DNA of 64,000 nt. Source: Alkalimonas amylolytica (lineage in GTDB: Bacteria > Pseudomonadota > Gammaproteobacteria > Enterobacterales > Alteromonadaceae). This document shows positions 26,660 to 34,845 of the stretch, one piece after another. The notes under the pieces are model-generated. The model was not told where the DNA came from. It saw nothing but the letters and a program-made list of their open reading frames with translations, and did not search any database. The stretch lies in NCBI RefSeq assembly GCF_900107845.1, contig NZ_FNRM01000004.1:73471-137470 (forward strand), in the 5' to 3' direction. Each line of letters opens with the position of its first letter. Positions within the stretch are counted from its first letter, which is position 1. The position numbers and the translations under genes are program-made.

Positions 26660-28099
26660 TTAAGGTACTGCTATCGCATTTTTGCTGAATAACTGGCCAA
26701 AAAGCGGGTGCCTAAGCAGTTTTAACCACAGCAACCACCAAAATGGCATCAGCAAGGCAATAGTGCCCACAATCAGCAGTGGCTGGCCTTGCTGAAAATC
26801 ATACAACTGCTGAAACAGCCAGACCGGTAGCAGGCAGAGCAGTGTCATAGCGCCATTCTGCAGCACCGTCTTGAGAAGTTGCCGTAGACTGAGAGCCAGC
26901 AGCACCCGTATCAGCCACACCAGGATACAGGCTTCCATCATGGCTACGGCTACAAAGCCGAGCGCCATCGCCTGCAAGCCTTGTGAGTACAATAAAATGC
27001 AAGCCAGTAGAATCGCCAGCGCATTGCCGCTTTCACGCCACAGGGTAAAGTATGGGCGGCCCAGCGCTATCATAAAGCTGTGAAACTGAAAGTGCAGGGT
27101 TTTCAACCCAGCCCACACCATCAGTATGCTGGCTATGGGCGCAGCGGCATCCCATTGGTCACCAAATAACAAACGAATTACCGGCAAACTGGTCACAGCA
27201 GCAACCGCCAACACCGGCCACGCCAGTGCATTAAACAAAGCGCTGCCCCGAAGATAAGCCGCCGCCAGATCGCCCCCGGTGCGCTTAATTTCGGCAATAT
27301 AGGGCAAAGACACGATACCAACCCCCATACGCAGACCATCGGATAAGAACTGCACAAAGCCCTGTCCACGCGAAAAGATACCGACCTCAAAGGTTGTTCC
27401 CATACGACCAATCACCAAATCCGGCATCACCTGACCTGCCCGCCGCATAAATTCCGCCCCTGTGGTAATCAAGCCCAGGCTGGCTATGCCGGTCATCTGC
27501 CGGAACTGAGGCCGGTTGTGCATCTCCTGCGGCCGATACAGGGTGTTAAGTAACACCAGCTGCATGGCAAAACCAAGCGCATAGCCGAGCGCCAGCGCAT
27601 AAAAGCTGTAGCCCAGCAGAATAAAGCCCAAGGTGGCGATAAAGGATGCCAAAGCACTCAGTAGCTTGATGTTGCGCAGCTCAGCAAAAGCCATGGCTCG
27701 CACCAGTAAGGCATAGGGAATACTGACATAGGGCGTGATGATAAAGGTAGACGTCAAGATAAGCAGCAACAGCGGCGCTTCCTCAATGCGGTAATACCGT
27801 GCAATCGGCAGTGCCAGCAGTAGAATGGCAGCCGCCAGCAACCAGGACATCAGCATGGTTAAACCAAGGGCGCTGCGCACTTTGGCTTTATCAATCTGTT
27901 CTGCCCGCACCAGATAGACCCCGGCTCCCAGGGCTTTGAACTCCGATAGAATCATCACCAAAGCCGCGACCACGGCGTAGGTGCCGATTTCATCCGGCGT
28001 CAGCAGGCGCGCAATCACCATGGCCGAGCACAGTGCTATCGCCTGCAACAACACCGAGGTAATGGACGCATTGATAATGGCCTTTTTGACTTTACTCAT
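26660..28099 (-). CDS. oligosaccharide flippase 2 (Wzx-like)
   Basis: 479 aa with 12-14 TM helices. IARLLTPDEIGTYAVVAALVM at the N-terminus is the flippase signature, followed by LGAGVYLVRAEQID. Clearly a paralogue of flippase 4 at 38660 (shared ...EIGT-A---ALVMI--, PDLVIGRMGTT / PDVIIGKLGTT and FGDQW-AAAPIASIL), less like flippases 1 and 3. It lies 9 nt downstream of an asparagine-synthase-like gene and probably shares its mRNA. Why a single locus needs four flippases is unclear; each may serve a differently decorated repeat unit. Confidence 0.88.
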   Translation of the reverse strand: MSKVKKAIINASITSVLLQAIALCSAMVIARLLTPDEIGTYAVVAALVMILSEFKALGAGVYLVRAEQIDKAKVRSALGLTMLMSWLLAAAILLLALPIARYYRIEEAPLLLLILTSTFIITPYVSIPYALLVRAMAFAELRNIKLLSALASFIATLGFILLGYSFYALALGYALGFAMQLVLLNTLYRPQEMHNRPQFRQMTGIASLGLITTGAEFMRRAGQVMPDLVIGRMGTTFEVGIFSRGQGFVQFLSDGLRMGVGIVSLPYIAEIKRTGGDLAAAYLRGSALFNALAWPVLAVAAVTSLPVIRLLFGDQWDAAAPIASILMVWAGLKTLHFQFHSFMIALGRPYFTLWRESGNALAILLACILLYSQGLQAMALGFVAVAMMEACILVWLIRVLLALSLRQLLKTVLQNGAMTLLCLLPVWLFQQLYDFQQGQPLLIVGTIALLMPFWWLLWLKLLRHPLFGQLFSKNAIAVP

Positions 28100-28108
28100 G
28101 CACCACCA

Positions 28109-29635
28109 CTAGCCCTGCCCCAGGCTCTGGCGCTTGGGTGTGCGCAAATGGCGCAGCTGATTCAGGTAAATCATCGGTCGGAAAAAATAAAAAAAGGTCA
28201 CCGCACTGTCTTTCACCGTGCTCGATCGCAAACAAGACAGCAGCGCACGCAAGCGCATCGGTGCCGCGATAAAATCTGCCTGGGTAATTTCCCGCATCAA
28301 AGCTAGCACATTGAACAGGGTTCGTCTGCCAGCCAGGGCATCGCCGCGCGCCTTGTTGCTGGCATAGGGAATATCGGCAAATTCAGGAAACGCCTGCGCA
28401 ATGCAGCTGGCATGAAATTGCTGTGAAAAATACAAATCTTCAGGCAGCGCCCGCAGAAAATCAAACAGCTCGGCTTGCATGTAGGGGAAAAAAGCCTGGC
28501 TGTTGCCATTTAATTGCCGAAAACTGCTGATGGCAATGGCGCGGCGGCTGCGATTCCAAAAGTAAAAGCTTTTCACCGGAATCACCTCACCGGCGAATTT
28601 TTCCAGCTCAGCTTGCAACCGCGCTTGCAGCCGCTGTGGCGGCACTAAAAACTCGGGCCGGGCTTGAAAGTAGGCTTCAAAATAAGGATCCATCGGCGCG
28701 ATTAAAGCCGTTAACGCAGCCCAGTCGCCTTGCTGATAACACCAGTGCATCTGCGGCGTCACGACTTTGGACTGGCTGAGCACATCCCCGCCAAAGCCAT
28801 CCAACACCAGACCCGGTGTTTTTTGTGTCATGTACTGGCCAACCTGATTGATCCAAAAATGATCGTAGGTTTCAAAACTGGTGCGAATATTTTTTTGCTG
28901 TTCGGCATTGTGCAGCCGCTGCTCTGAATTCAGTACCCGGTGCGGCACCTCCAGCCGCTGGCAGAGCTCTCGGGCTATGGTCACATCATCGTTGCTGTGA
29001 GGCGACAACACCCGGGTGGTGTAGCTTTCTTTAACCGGCAACCCCAAGGCACAGGCGGTCAACAAAATATGGCGTGAGTCTTTGCCGCCTGTCAGTGGCA
29101 CATACAGCGGCAACTGACAACCGCGAAGCTTTGCCAGCGCCCGAGCAAACAACTGTTGATAGCGGGCCGCAGTGAAGGGCTGCAGCATTCGTTTAAACTC
29201 AGGTCGACGGCTTTCGATGGTCAGGCCGGTGTCATCCAATCGCACGGTCAGCTTGCCTTCGGCTCGTTTAACCCCCAAAAAGGCCGTATCGCTGCCCAGG
29301 TAAAAGCCAAGCCGCAGGAAAAGTCCCACCGCTTCGCTATCGGTTTCCAACTGAAAGCGCTCCGCCAGCAACGCCAGCGAATTGCTGATCACCAGTTGCG
29401 AGTCCATTTGGCAGTAGTACAAAGGATACAAGCCGAGCCGATCCCCAGAGAGCTCAAAACGTCCCTGCTGCAAAGACCAGCGCACAAAAGCACCGTCATC
29501 CGAAGCTTCCCCATCCAGTTGGTAACCCACAAAGCCAGCAGCTGCTCCCTCCAACAGCTCAGGCTGTGGCTGGCAGCGCAAACGGAGCATAAAGTCAGCC
29601 TGGGTACCTAAACGTATATCCGATGCAGTCGCCAT
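28109..29635 (-). CDS. asparagine-synthase-like protein 1 without the glutaminase Cys
   Basis: 508 aa. The C-terminal AS domain has an ATP-pyrophosphatase loop PLTGGKDSRHILL (normal SGGVDS) and LVLDGFGGDVLSQS. The ~180-residue N-terminal part keeps asparagine-synthase structural motifs (DRLGLYPLYY, FLRLGFYLGSDTAF) but has no Cys at position 2, so it should not hydrolyse glutamine itself. It could use free ammonia, or form amides or esters with another nucleophile. ATG 29635 chosen with GGAG 8 nt upstream; an in-frame ATG lies at 29647. Paralogous to the protein encoded at 33257-34786. Pairs with flippase 2. Substrate unknown; amidation of a sugar uronate is a guess. Confidence 0.8.
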   Translation of the reverse strand: MATASDIRLGTQADFMLRLRCQPQPELLEGAAAGFVGYQLDGEASDDGAFVRWSLQQGRFELSGDRLGLYPLYYCQMDSQLVISNSLALLAERFQLETDSEAVGLFLRLGFYLGSDTAFLGVKRAEGKLTVRLDDTGLTIESRRPEFKRMLQPFTAARYQQLFARALAKLRGCQLPLYVPLTGGKDSRHILLTACALGLPVKESYTTRVLSPHSNDDVTIARELCQRLEVPHRVLNSEQRLHNAEQQKNIRTSFETYDHFWINQVGQYMTQKTPGLVLDGFGGDVLSQSKVVTPQMHWCYQQGDWAALTALIAPMDPYFEAYFQARPEFLVPPQRLQARLQAELEKFAGEVIPVKSFYFWNRSRRAIAISSFRQLNGNSQAFFPYMQAELFDFLRALPEDLYFSQQFHASCIAQAFPEFADIPYASNKARGDALAGRRTLFNVLALMREITQADFIAAPMRLRALLSCLRSSTVKDSAVTFFYFFRPMIYLNQLRHLRTPKRQSLGQG

Positions 29636-29765
29636 CTCTAGCTCCATCTCGCTGTCAAAAACGATTAATAATCAAACCAGACTCAACAAGCTTGCTGCTC
29701 TTGATACCATTGTCAGACGATTGCTGATAACCAGTCACTTCGTTCCGTGAGTTAATCCGAGCTTA

Positions 29766-29781
29766 TGGCAATTTGATTGCA
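29766..29781 (+). promoter_or_regulatory. sigma-54-like -24/-12 element, no gene downstream
   Basis: TGGCAATTTGATTGCA has the -24 GG and -12 GC at the exact required spacing and a perfect TTGCA at -12; the -24 half is TGGCAAT instead of TGGCACG. It reads rightward, toward the 3' end of the phaB-like gene on the opposite strand, so no coding gene follows. Either a chance match or the promoter of a small or antisense RNA. Confidence 0.35.
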
Positions 29782-29835
29782 GTTTAATGACGGCTGCATG
29801 AAATAGGCTGGCGCAGAAAAACGGTTGGAGGGGAA

Positions 29836-29866
29836 CAAAAAAGCCGCCTGAATTCGGCGGCTAAAA
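29836..29866 (-). terminator. intrinsic terminator after the PhaB-like gene
   Basis: On the minus strand the stem AGCCGCC/GGCGGCT (29842-29848 and 29856-29862) encloses a short GAATTC-containing loop and is followed by TTTTTTG. It lies 14 nt after the PhaB-like stop. Confidence 0.85.
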
Positions 29867-29879
29867 AGAGGGATGGAGG

Positions 29880-30605
29880 TTAGGCCATGTACTGCCCACC
29901 ATTGACCGAAATGGTCGAGCCGGTGATGTAGCCTGCATCATCAGAGGCTAAAAATAGCGCACATCGGGCGATTTCATCCGGCTGGCCCAAGCGTCCCACC
30001 AGAATATGCGGTACGATTTTTTCGTTCACAATATCGGCTGGCATGGCATTGACCATATCGGTGGCAATGTAACCCGGGCAAATCGCATTGACGGTAATGC
30101 CTTTACGGGCATTTTCCATCGCCAGTGCCTTGGTAAAACCAAGCTCCCCAGCTTTGGCGGCGCTGTAATTGGTTTGCCCTGCCTGGCCTTTTTGGCCATT
30201 GATCGATGAAATATTAATAATGCGACCAAAACCACGCTCGCGCATGCCTTCAATCACCGGACGGCACATGTTAAACAAAGAGCTTAGGTTGGTATTGATC
30301 ACTGCCTGCCACTGCTCCAGCGACATTTTATGAAACATGCCATCGCGGGTAATGCCGGCATTATTGACCAGAATATCCACCGGCCCCAAATCGGCTTCCA
30401 CTTGGGCAATACCTTGCTGACAAGCGGCAAAATCACTGACATCCCACTGATACACCGCAATCCCGGTTTGCTGATAAAAAGTCTGTGCTGCAGCGTCATT
30501 GGCCGCATAGACCGCAGCAACACGGTAGCCTGCTTTTTGAAACGCTTCGGAAATGGCCCGGCCAATGCCGCGGGTGCCACCCGTGATTAGTGCAACTTTT
30601 TTCAT
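29880..30605 (-). CDS. acetoacetyl-CoA / 3-oxoacyl reductase (SDR, PhaB-like)
   Basis: 241 aa short-chain dehydrogenase: ALITGGTRGIGRAI cofactor loop, LVNNAGITRDG, catalytic Ser in IINISSINGQKGQ, YSAAK (Tyr-x3-Lys) and NAICPGYIATDMV. The whole sequence resembles acetoacetyl-CoA reductase PhaB more than FabG, including IGRAISEAFQKAGYRVAAVY and SVNGGQYMA. AAAGGA lies 6 nt before the ATG. Converts acetoacetyl-CoA to 3-hydroxybutyryl-CoA with NADPH; its presence within an EPS block suggests supply of 3-hydroxybutyryl groups for sugar acylation or simply a bystander metabolic gene. Ends in a strong terminator. Confidence 0.85.
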   Translation of the reverse strand: MKKVALITGGTRGIGRAISEAFQKAGYRVAAVYAANDAAAQTFYQQTGIAVYQWDVSDFAACQQGIAQVEADLGPVDILVNNAGITRDGMFHKMSLEQWQAVINTNLSSLFNMCRPVIEGMRERGFGRIINISSINGQKGQAGQTNYSAAKAGELGFTKALAMENARKGITVNAICPGYIATDMVNAMPADIVNEKIVPHILVGRLGQPDEIARCALFLASDDAGYITGSTISVNGGQYMA

Positions 30606-30652
30606 AACAATTCCTTTGATATTTTCCTACCGATGGGATGTCTAATTTTCCG

Positions 30653-31750
30653 CTAAAAAAAGCCCAATGTAAAAAAGCTTTTCATCCAGTTGCGGTGTTG
30701 ATCAGTTCTGAAATGAGCGCCAATATAGCCCAGAGCCTGCTTCAAACCCTGCTTGCTGTAGGTGTAGTAAATGCCCATGACAAATTTTTTAAACTGCTCT
30801 CTACACTTTCTAAAATGGTGTATACGCAAGAAATGACTTTTTTTCAAGGCATCCGAATAAAGATCCAGCTTATGCAGAGTTGCCTGCTGCTCGATGGGAG
30901 TGATATCCCGAAGAAATCCGTGCTCGCCAATGCGGGTTGGAATGACATCCGCCACCCTGGCTTCAACACCGCCCTCATGTTGCTCCAACCATACCGCCAG
31001 TACCATGCCCTCATCCACATACCCCTCGCGATTACGCATGTACTGAGATCCGTGTACCGGGAAAACAAAGTTCCCTAACGAATAAGCGATAACACAGCCT
31101 TGATGCACTTCAATGCCTTGCAGTGTATGCGAGTGATGATGCACCACCACCTTGCAATAAGGCGCTAATGCCCGGGACAACTGAACCCGCCAGGGAGCCG
31201 GGTAGTTGGTAAACTCCAAATCCGCGTGAATGATCACCACCAGAGCATCGACTCTTTGAGACAAGTGCCTGACGTTACGCAGTAGCTCTTTTTTCTTAAG
31301 CACTGCGACTCCGGGCTCATGTTCGCCGGCCGCATAATGGCTGGCATCGGTGACATTGAGTATGCCAATACTAAGGCCACCTCTTTCCAGGGTAAGCATC
31401 GCATGGGCTTCGGTTGCATTTGAGCCGGCACCGACAAAAAAGCAATGACTCTGCTGAATGAAGGCCTGCATTTCCAACAAAGCCTCAGCCCCCGAGTCTT
31501 TGACATGATTATTCGCCAGACAAAACACATCCACTCCCAGCGCTTGCAGTGAGGGTGATTTGCCGATGGGAACATTCATGCCAACAGCAGCCATTGGGCG
31601 AGCCGAGAAAGAGCACTCCAGATTGCACAAGGAAAGATCATAGGGTTGGAAAAGTGCCGCGATATCCTGGAATCCTCGGGTTACAACCTCTTGTGGAGCC
31701 CGTTTCAAGCTGGTTAAGCACAAGTCTCCGGCAAAAGCTAACCTGACCAT
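30653..31750 (-). CDS. CapA-like polyglutamate/capsule-associated metallophosphatase-fold protein
   Basis: 365 aa. The PGA_cap/CapA fold is shown by VRLAFAGDLCLT at the N-terminus, NLECSFS, VFCLANNHVKDSGAEAL, VVIIHADLEFTN and VVHHHSHTLQGIEVHQGC-VIAYSLGNFVF. These are the metal-binding motifs of the calcineurin-like superfamily. No signal peptide, unlike membrane CapA of Bacillus. It overlaps flippase 3 by 13 nt. Relatives occur in capsule and EPS clusters of Gram-negatives without polyglutamate; phosphatase or other hydrolase activity on an EPS precursor is possible. Confidence 0.82.
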   Translation of the reverse strand: MVRLAFAGDLCLTSLKRAPQEVVTRGFQDIAALFQPYDLSLCNLECSFSARPMAAVGMNVPIGKSPSLQALGVDVFCLANNHVKDSGAEALLEMQAFIQQSHCFFVGAGSNATEAHAMLTLERGGLSIGILNVTDASHYAAGEHEPGVAVLKKKELLRNVRHLSQRVDALVVIIHADLEFTNYPAPWRVQLSRALAPYCKVVVHHHSHTLQGIEVHQGCVIAYSLGNFVFPVHGSQYMRNREGYVDEGMVLAVWLEQHEGGVEARVADVIPTRIGEHGFLRDITPIEQQATLHKLDLYSDALKKSHFLRIHHFRKCREQFKKFVMGIYYTYSKQGLKQALGYIGAHFRTDQHRNWMKSFFTLGFF

Positions 31751-33225
31751 TTTTGGGTGAACCTCCTCAGGGTTAGATTGAACAGCTCTTTTTCCGGGCC
31801 TTCAGGCCAGCGTGACAAAAAACACAATAAAGTTAAGCTTAATGCATAAACCAGAACACCAATCAGGGTTAAAGGTATACTCAGCCAGCCGACCACACCA
31901 AACTCTTTGATTAGAGGGATTTCACGGAACAACAGTAAAACCAACACCATGATCAAAGTAGCGCAAAGCACGCGCCAGATTTGCGCATACAATAATTTAA
32001 AATTTAGTAAACCCAGCCCCCGTTGCGTGAGTTGGATCACCGCCATGCCAATCAGGCTTGAAATAAGCACCCCCCAAACCAAGCCTTCAGCACCATTGAG
32101 ATGAATGCCTATAGTCAGTGCAATCGATTTGATAATAAGCATATAAAATGAATAGCGACCTAACAAATCGGCTCTGCCAACGGCGGCCAGTGCAGAGACA
32201 GCGCACGCCACATTCACCCGGGTAATACCGACAAAAGCCAGGATCTGCAGGAAAAACGCAGCGCCCGCCCAATTCGGGCCCAGCAACAACAGAATGACAA
32301 AGTCGGCCAGCAGACTTAACCCTACCGCGGCTGGTATGGCTAAAAACAGGACCGAAGCCAAAATGGTGGTGTACAGCTTTTGGAAGGCGACTTTTTCATC
32401 CACTAATTTCGCCAGTGCCGGTAACGACGCCCTGGCCACCGGCATGGCAATCTCAGTGGATGGCATGCCAGCAATTTCTTTGGACACCGTGTACAAACCA
32501 AGGCTCTCTGTGCTGCTCAATTTACTAAGCAAAAAAGTATCCAGTTTGATGGAAACCGCCTTCAGCGACTCATAGACAAAAAACCATTTGGAAAAATTAA
32601 ACACCTTTTCAAAGGAAATCAGACTCAAACGAGGCCGAAAGGATGACATAGCATAGCTCAGGATAACTTTCACCAGAGCACCCACTAAGGAGCCGATTGG
32701 AAAGGCCCAATAACTTTTATAGATGAGGGCTATTGAGACAGTGACCAGAAACTCGGATAGTCTGGCGGCGATATTAAACCTAAACTCCCGGTCAAACCTC
32801 ATCTCGCGTTGAAAATCAACGATCCCGACATTCATAACACCATGAAACACCGCAACACCGGCATAGGCAAAAATCACTGGGTAAATCTCCGGTTCATCAA
32901 AGAAGCCGGCCCAAAATCCAGCAGTTGCTGCGATCACTAAGCCCAGGAGCAAACCCCGAATTAAGCTTAAAGTCCATACCGTGTTGTAGTCGTCTACCGT
33001 TGAGTTTTTATTTCTGACCAGGGAAGTCAGCAAGCCAAACTCGGTCATCAACTGGATAAAGGACGAAAACATAATCGCCTTAGCAATTAAACCATAGTCC
33101 TCTGGTAACAAGACCCGCGCGATAATGATGACAGAGATAATCCCAAGCAAACGCGATGCCCAGCGTACCAGTAAGGTCCACAAGCTGCCTGACGTGACTT
33201 TTCGGCCAAGGCTTTGTTCACTCAT
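31738..33225 (-). CDS. oligosaccharide flippase 3 (Wzx-like)
   Basis: 495 aa, 12-14 TM helices, with LGIISVIIIARVLLPEDYGLIAKAIMF and VRNKNSTVDDYNTVWTLSLIRGLLLG as flippase signatures. It resembles the WzxC/MVF branch and is nearer to flippase 1 than to 2 or 4. It lies 31 nt downstream of asparagine-synthase-like gene 2 and overlaps the CapA-like gene by 13 nt, so these three genes form one unit. GGGAG lies upstream of the ATG. Confidence 0.88.
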   Translation of the reverse strand: MSEQSLGRKVTSGSLWTLLVRWASRLLGIISVIIIARVLLPEDYGLIAKAIMFSSFIQLMTEFGLLTSLVRNKNSTVDDYNTVWTLSLIRGLLLGLVIAATAGFWAGFFDEPEIYPVIFAYAGVAVFHGVMNVGIVDFQREMRFDREFRFNIAARLSEFLVTVSIALIYKSYWAFPIGSLVGALVKVILSYAMSSFRPRLSLISFEKVFNFSKWFFVYESLKAVSIKLDTFLLSKLSSTESLGLYTVSKEIAGMPSTEIAMPVARASLPALAKLVDEKVAFQKLYTTILASVLFLAIPAAVGLSLLADFVILLLLGPNWAGAAFFLQILAFVGITRVNVACAVSALAAVGRADLLGRYSFYMLIIKSIALTIGIHLNGAEGLVWGVLISSLIGMAVIQLTQRGLGLLNFKLLYAQIWRVLCATLIMVLVLLLFREIPLIKEFGVVGWLSIPLTLIGVLVYALSLTLLCFLSRWPEGPEKELFNLTLRRFTQKWSG

Positions 33226-33256
33226 TCCGGTTGAACTCCCATTAAGCGTTCACTCC

Positions 33257-34786
33257 TCACGCCAGATGCTCCAGTAACTCTGGTTCGGGCTGGTCACTTA
33301 CCACATCACGCAGATAGGCGACTCTGCGATACGAGAACAACAAACGGACCAGCTGGGGTTTATCGGTCCAGGATGATAATGCCTGCAGAGCCACTTTTAC
33401 TTTTTTGCCTGGTGAAACCACTGGGTTCGCCTGCAGATCAGACAAAAAGGAACTCAGCATCAAACGCCATTGCTGCTGTGTCAACCGTCCCCCTAACACG
33501 TCTCTTCCTCCGAAAGGCAATGTGCTGGCTTCGCCGCCCAGTTGGCTGATCGTATTACTGTGAAAAGCTTTGGAAAAATACAGCTCAACCGGTAACGTGA
33601 ACAGAAATTCAAGCATCTCTTTCTGCATAAAGGGCATAAAGGCGGTACTTTGTCCTGACAGATAGCGAATAGAGCTAATCGCGATGCTGCGCCGGCTTCT
33701 GTTCCAGAAAAAAAACTGCGCCATGGGGTTGTTTGCCTGATGAAATGACCGTAACTCGGCTATCAGGCGTTGCTGCAAAACCCCCTCATCCACTATAAAG
33801 GGGTGGTGCGACTTCCTGAGCCAGCCATTGAAGTAACGGTTGTCTTTTAAAAACGCCTTGATCAAACCGGCCCAATCTGCCTGCTGGTAGCGTTGGTGCA
33901 TCTCAGCGCTGATCACCGAAGACTGACTAAGCACATCACCACCAAAACCATCCAGCAATACTCCAGGTGGTGCTTGATTGAAGAAGTCCGCCGCCGGAGC
34001 CGCCCAGCTATGATCACGGGTTTCCAGATTCGTCTGCCTATTCTTGGTATACTCACTCTGAATCAGGCAATAATCCGGGGCCAGCGTTTGGTGTGGCACG
34101 GCAAATAGCTCGGCGAGACGGCGTGCGATCACCACATCATCATTATAGTGCGGCGCCAGTACACTCACGGTATAACAGAGGTCGGGCTGGATGTTCAGGC
34201 GGATTAAACTCAGGAAAATATGCCTGGAGTCCTTGCCGCCAGTCAAGGGCATATACAAAGGTTGTTTTATCTCCCGAAGATATGCCAACGACTGCTGCAT
34301 CAGCTGCTGGTATTTTTCCGTCGTATGCTGATAGCCAACCTGTGTCGGTTCAGGCCGGGTTACCTTCACCTGGATCCCTGAGTCACCGGCGCTCACGGTC
34401 AATTTACCCGTTGGTCGATGCAGCGTTCGAAAGGCAGTATCGCTGCCAAGGTAAAACCCCAACCGCAAAAAAATACCGACGGCCTCAGTGTTGACCTCCA
34501 GTCTTTGCTCCCGCTGAATCATGCTGACCGAGTTGCTGATCAGCAGCTCATGCTCGCTTTGCATATAATACACAGGATATAACCCCAAACGATCCGTGCT
34601 TAGCTCAAAATGACCATCGGCATAGTTCCAACGTACAAAAACACCATCGTCGCAGACTTGATCATCCAGCACATAGCCAACAAAGCCTTGCGGCTCACCT
34701 TCAAATGACAAGCGTTGTTGCTGGCAGCGCAGTCGGAGCAGAAAATCTTGTTTTGTGCCTAGTTGTAGTGCTGATAAAGTTTCCAT
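33257..34786 (-). CDS. asparagine-synthase-like protein 2 without the glutaminase Cys
   Basis: 509 aa from ATG 34786. Paralogue of the protein at 28109 over its whole length: TLSALQLGTKQDFLLRLRC, DRLGLYPVYYMQ, FLRLGFYLGSDTAF, PLTGGKDSRHIF, LLDGFGGDVLSQSS and FFWNRSRRSIAISS all have direct counterparts there. ATP-binding motif present; N-terminal Cys absent. The in-frame extension upstream to 34996 is low in family likeness and overlaps the next gene, so it is rejected. Substrate unknown. Its repeat of the same gene order (AS-like then flippase) as 29635-26660 points to module duplication followed by divergence. Confidence 0.8.
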   Translation of the reverse strand: METLSALQLGTKQDFLLRLRCQQQRLSFEGEPQGFVGYVLDDQVCDDGVFVRWNYADGHFELSTDRLGLYPVYYMQSEHELLISNSVSMIQREQRLEVNTEAVGIFLRLGFYLGSDTAFRTLHRPTGKLTVSAGDSGIQVKVTRPEPTQVGYQHTTEKYQQLMQQSLAYLREIKQPLYMPLTGGKDSRHIFLSLIRLNIQPDLCYTVSVLAPHYNDDVVIARRLAELFAVPHQTLAPDYCLIQSEYTKNRQTNLETRDHSWAAPAADFFNQAPPGVLLDGFGGDVLSQSSVISAEMHQRYQQADWAGLIKAFLKDNRYFNGWLRKSHHPFIVDEGVLQQRLIAELRSFHQANNPMAQFFFWNRSRRSIAISSIRYLSGQSTAFMPFMQKEMLEFLFTLPVELYFSKAFHSNTISQLGGEASTLPFGGRDVLGGRLTQQQWRLMLSSFLSDLQANPVVSPGKKVKVALQALSSWTDKPQLVRLLFSYRRVAYLRDVVSDQPEPELLEHLA

Positions 34787-34845
34787 ATCGTCAGTCCATG
34801 TGATCCATCTGGTAACCTGCAACAGCTGTGTTTCTGCAAGACTTT

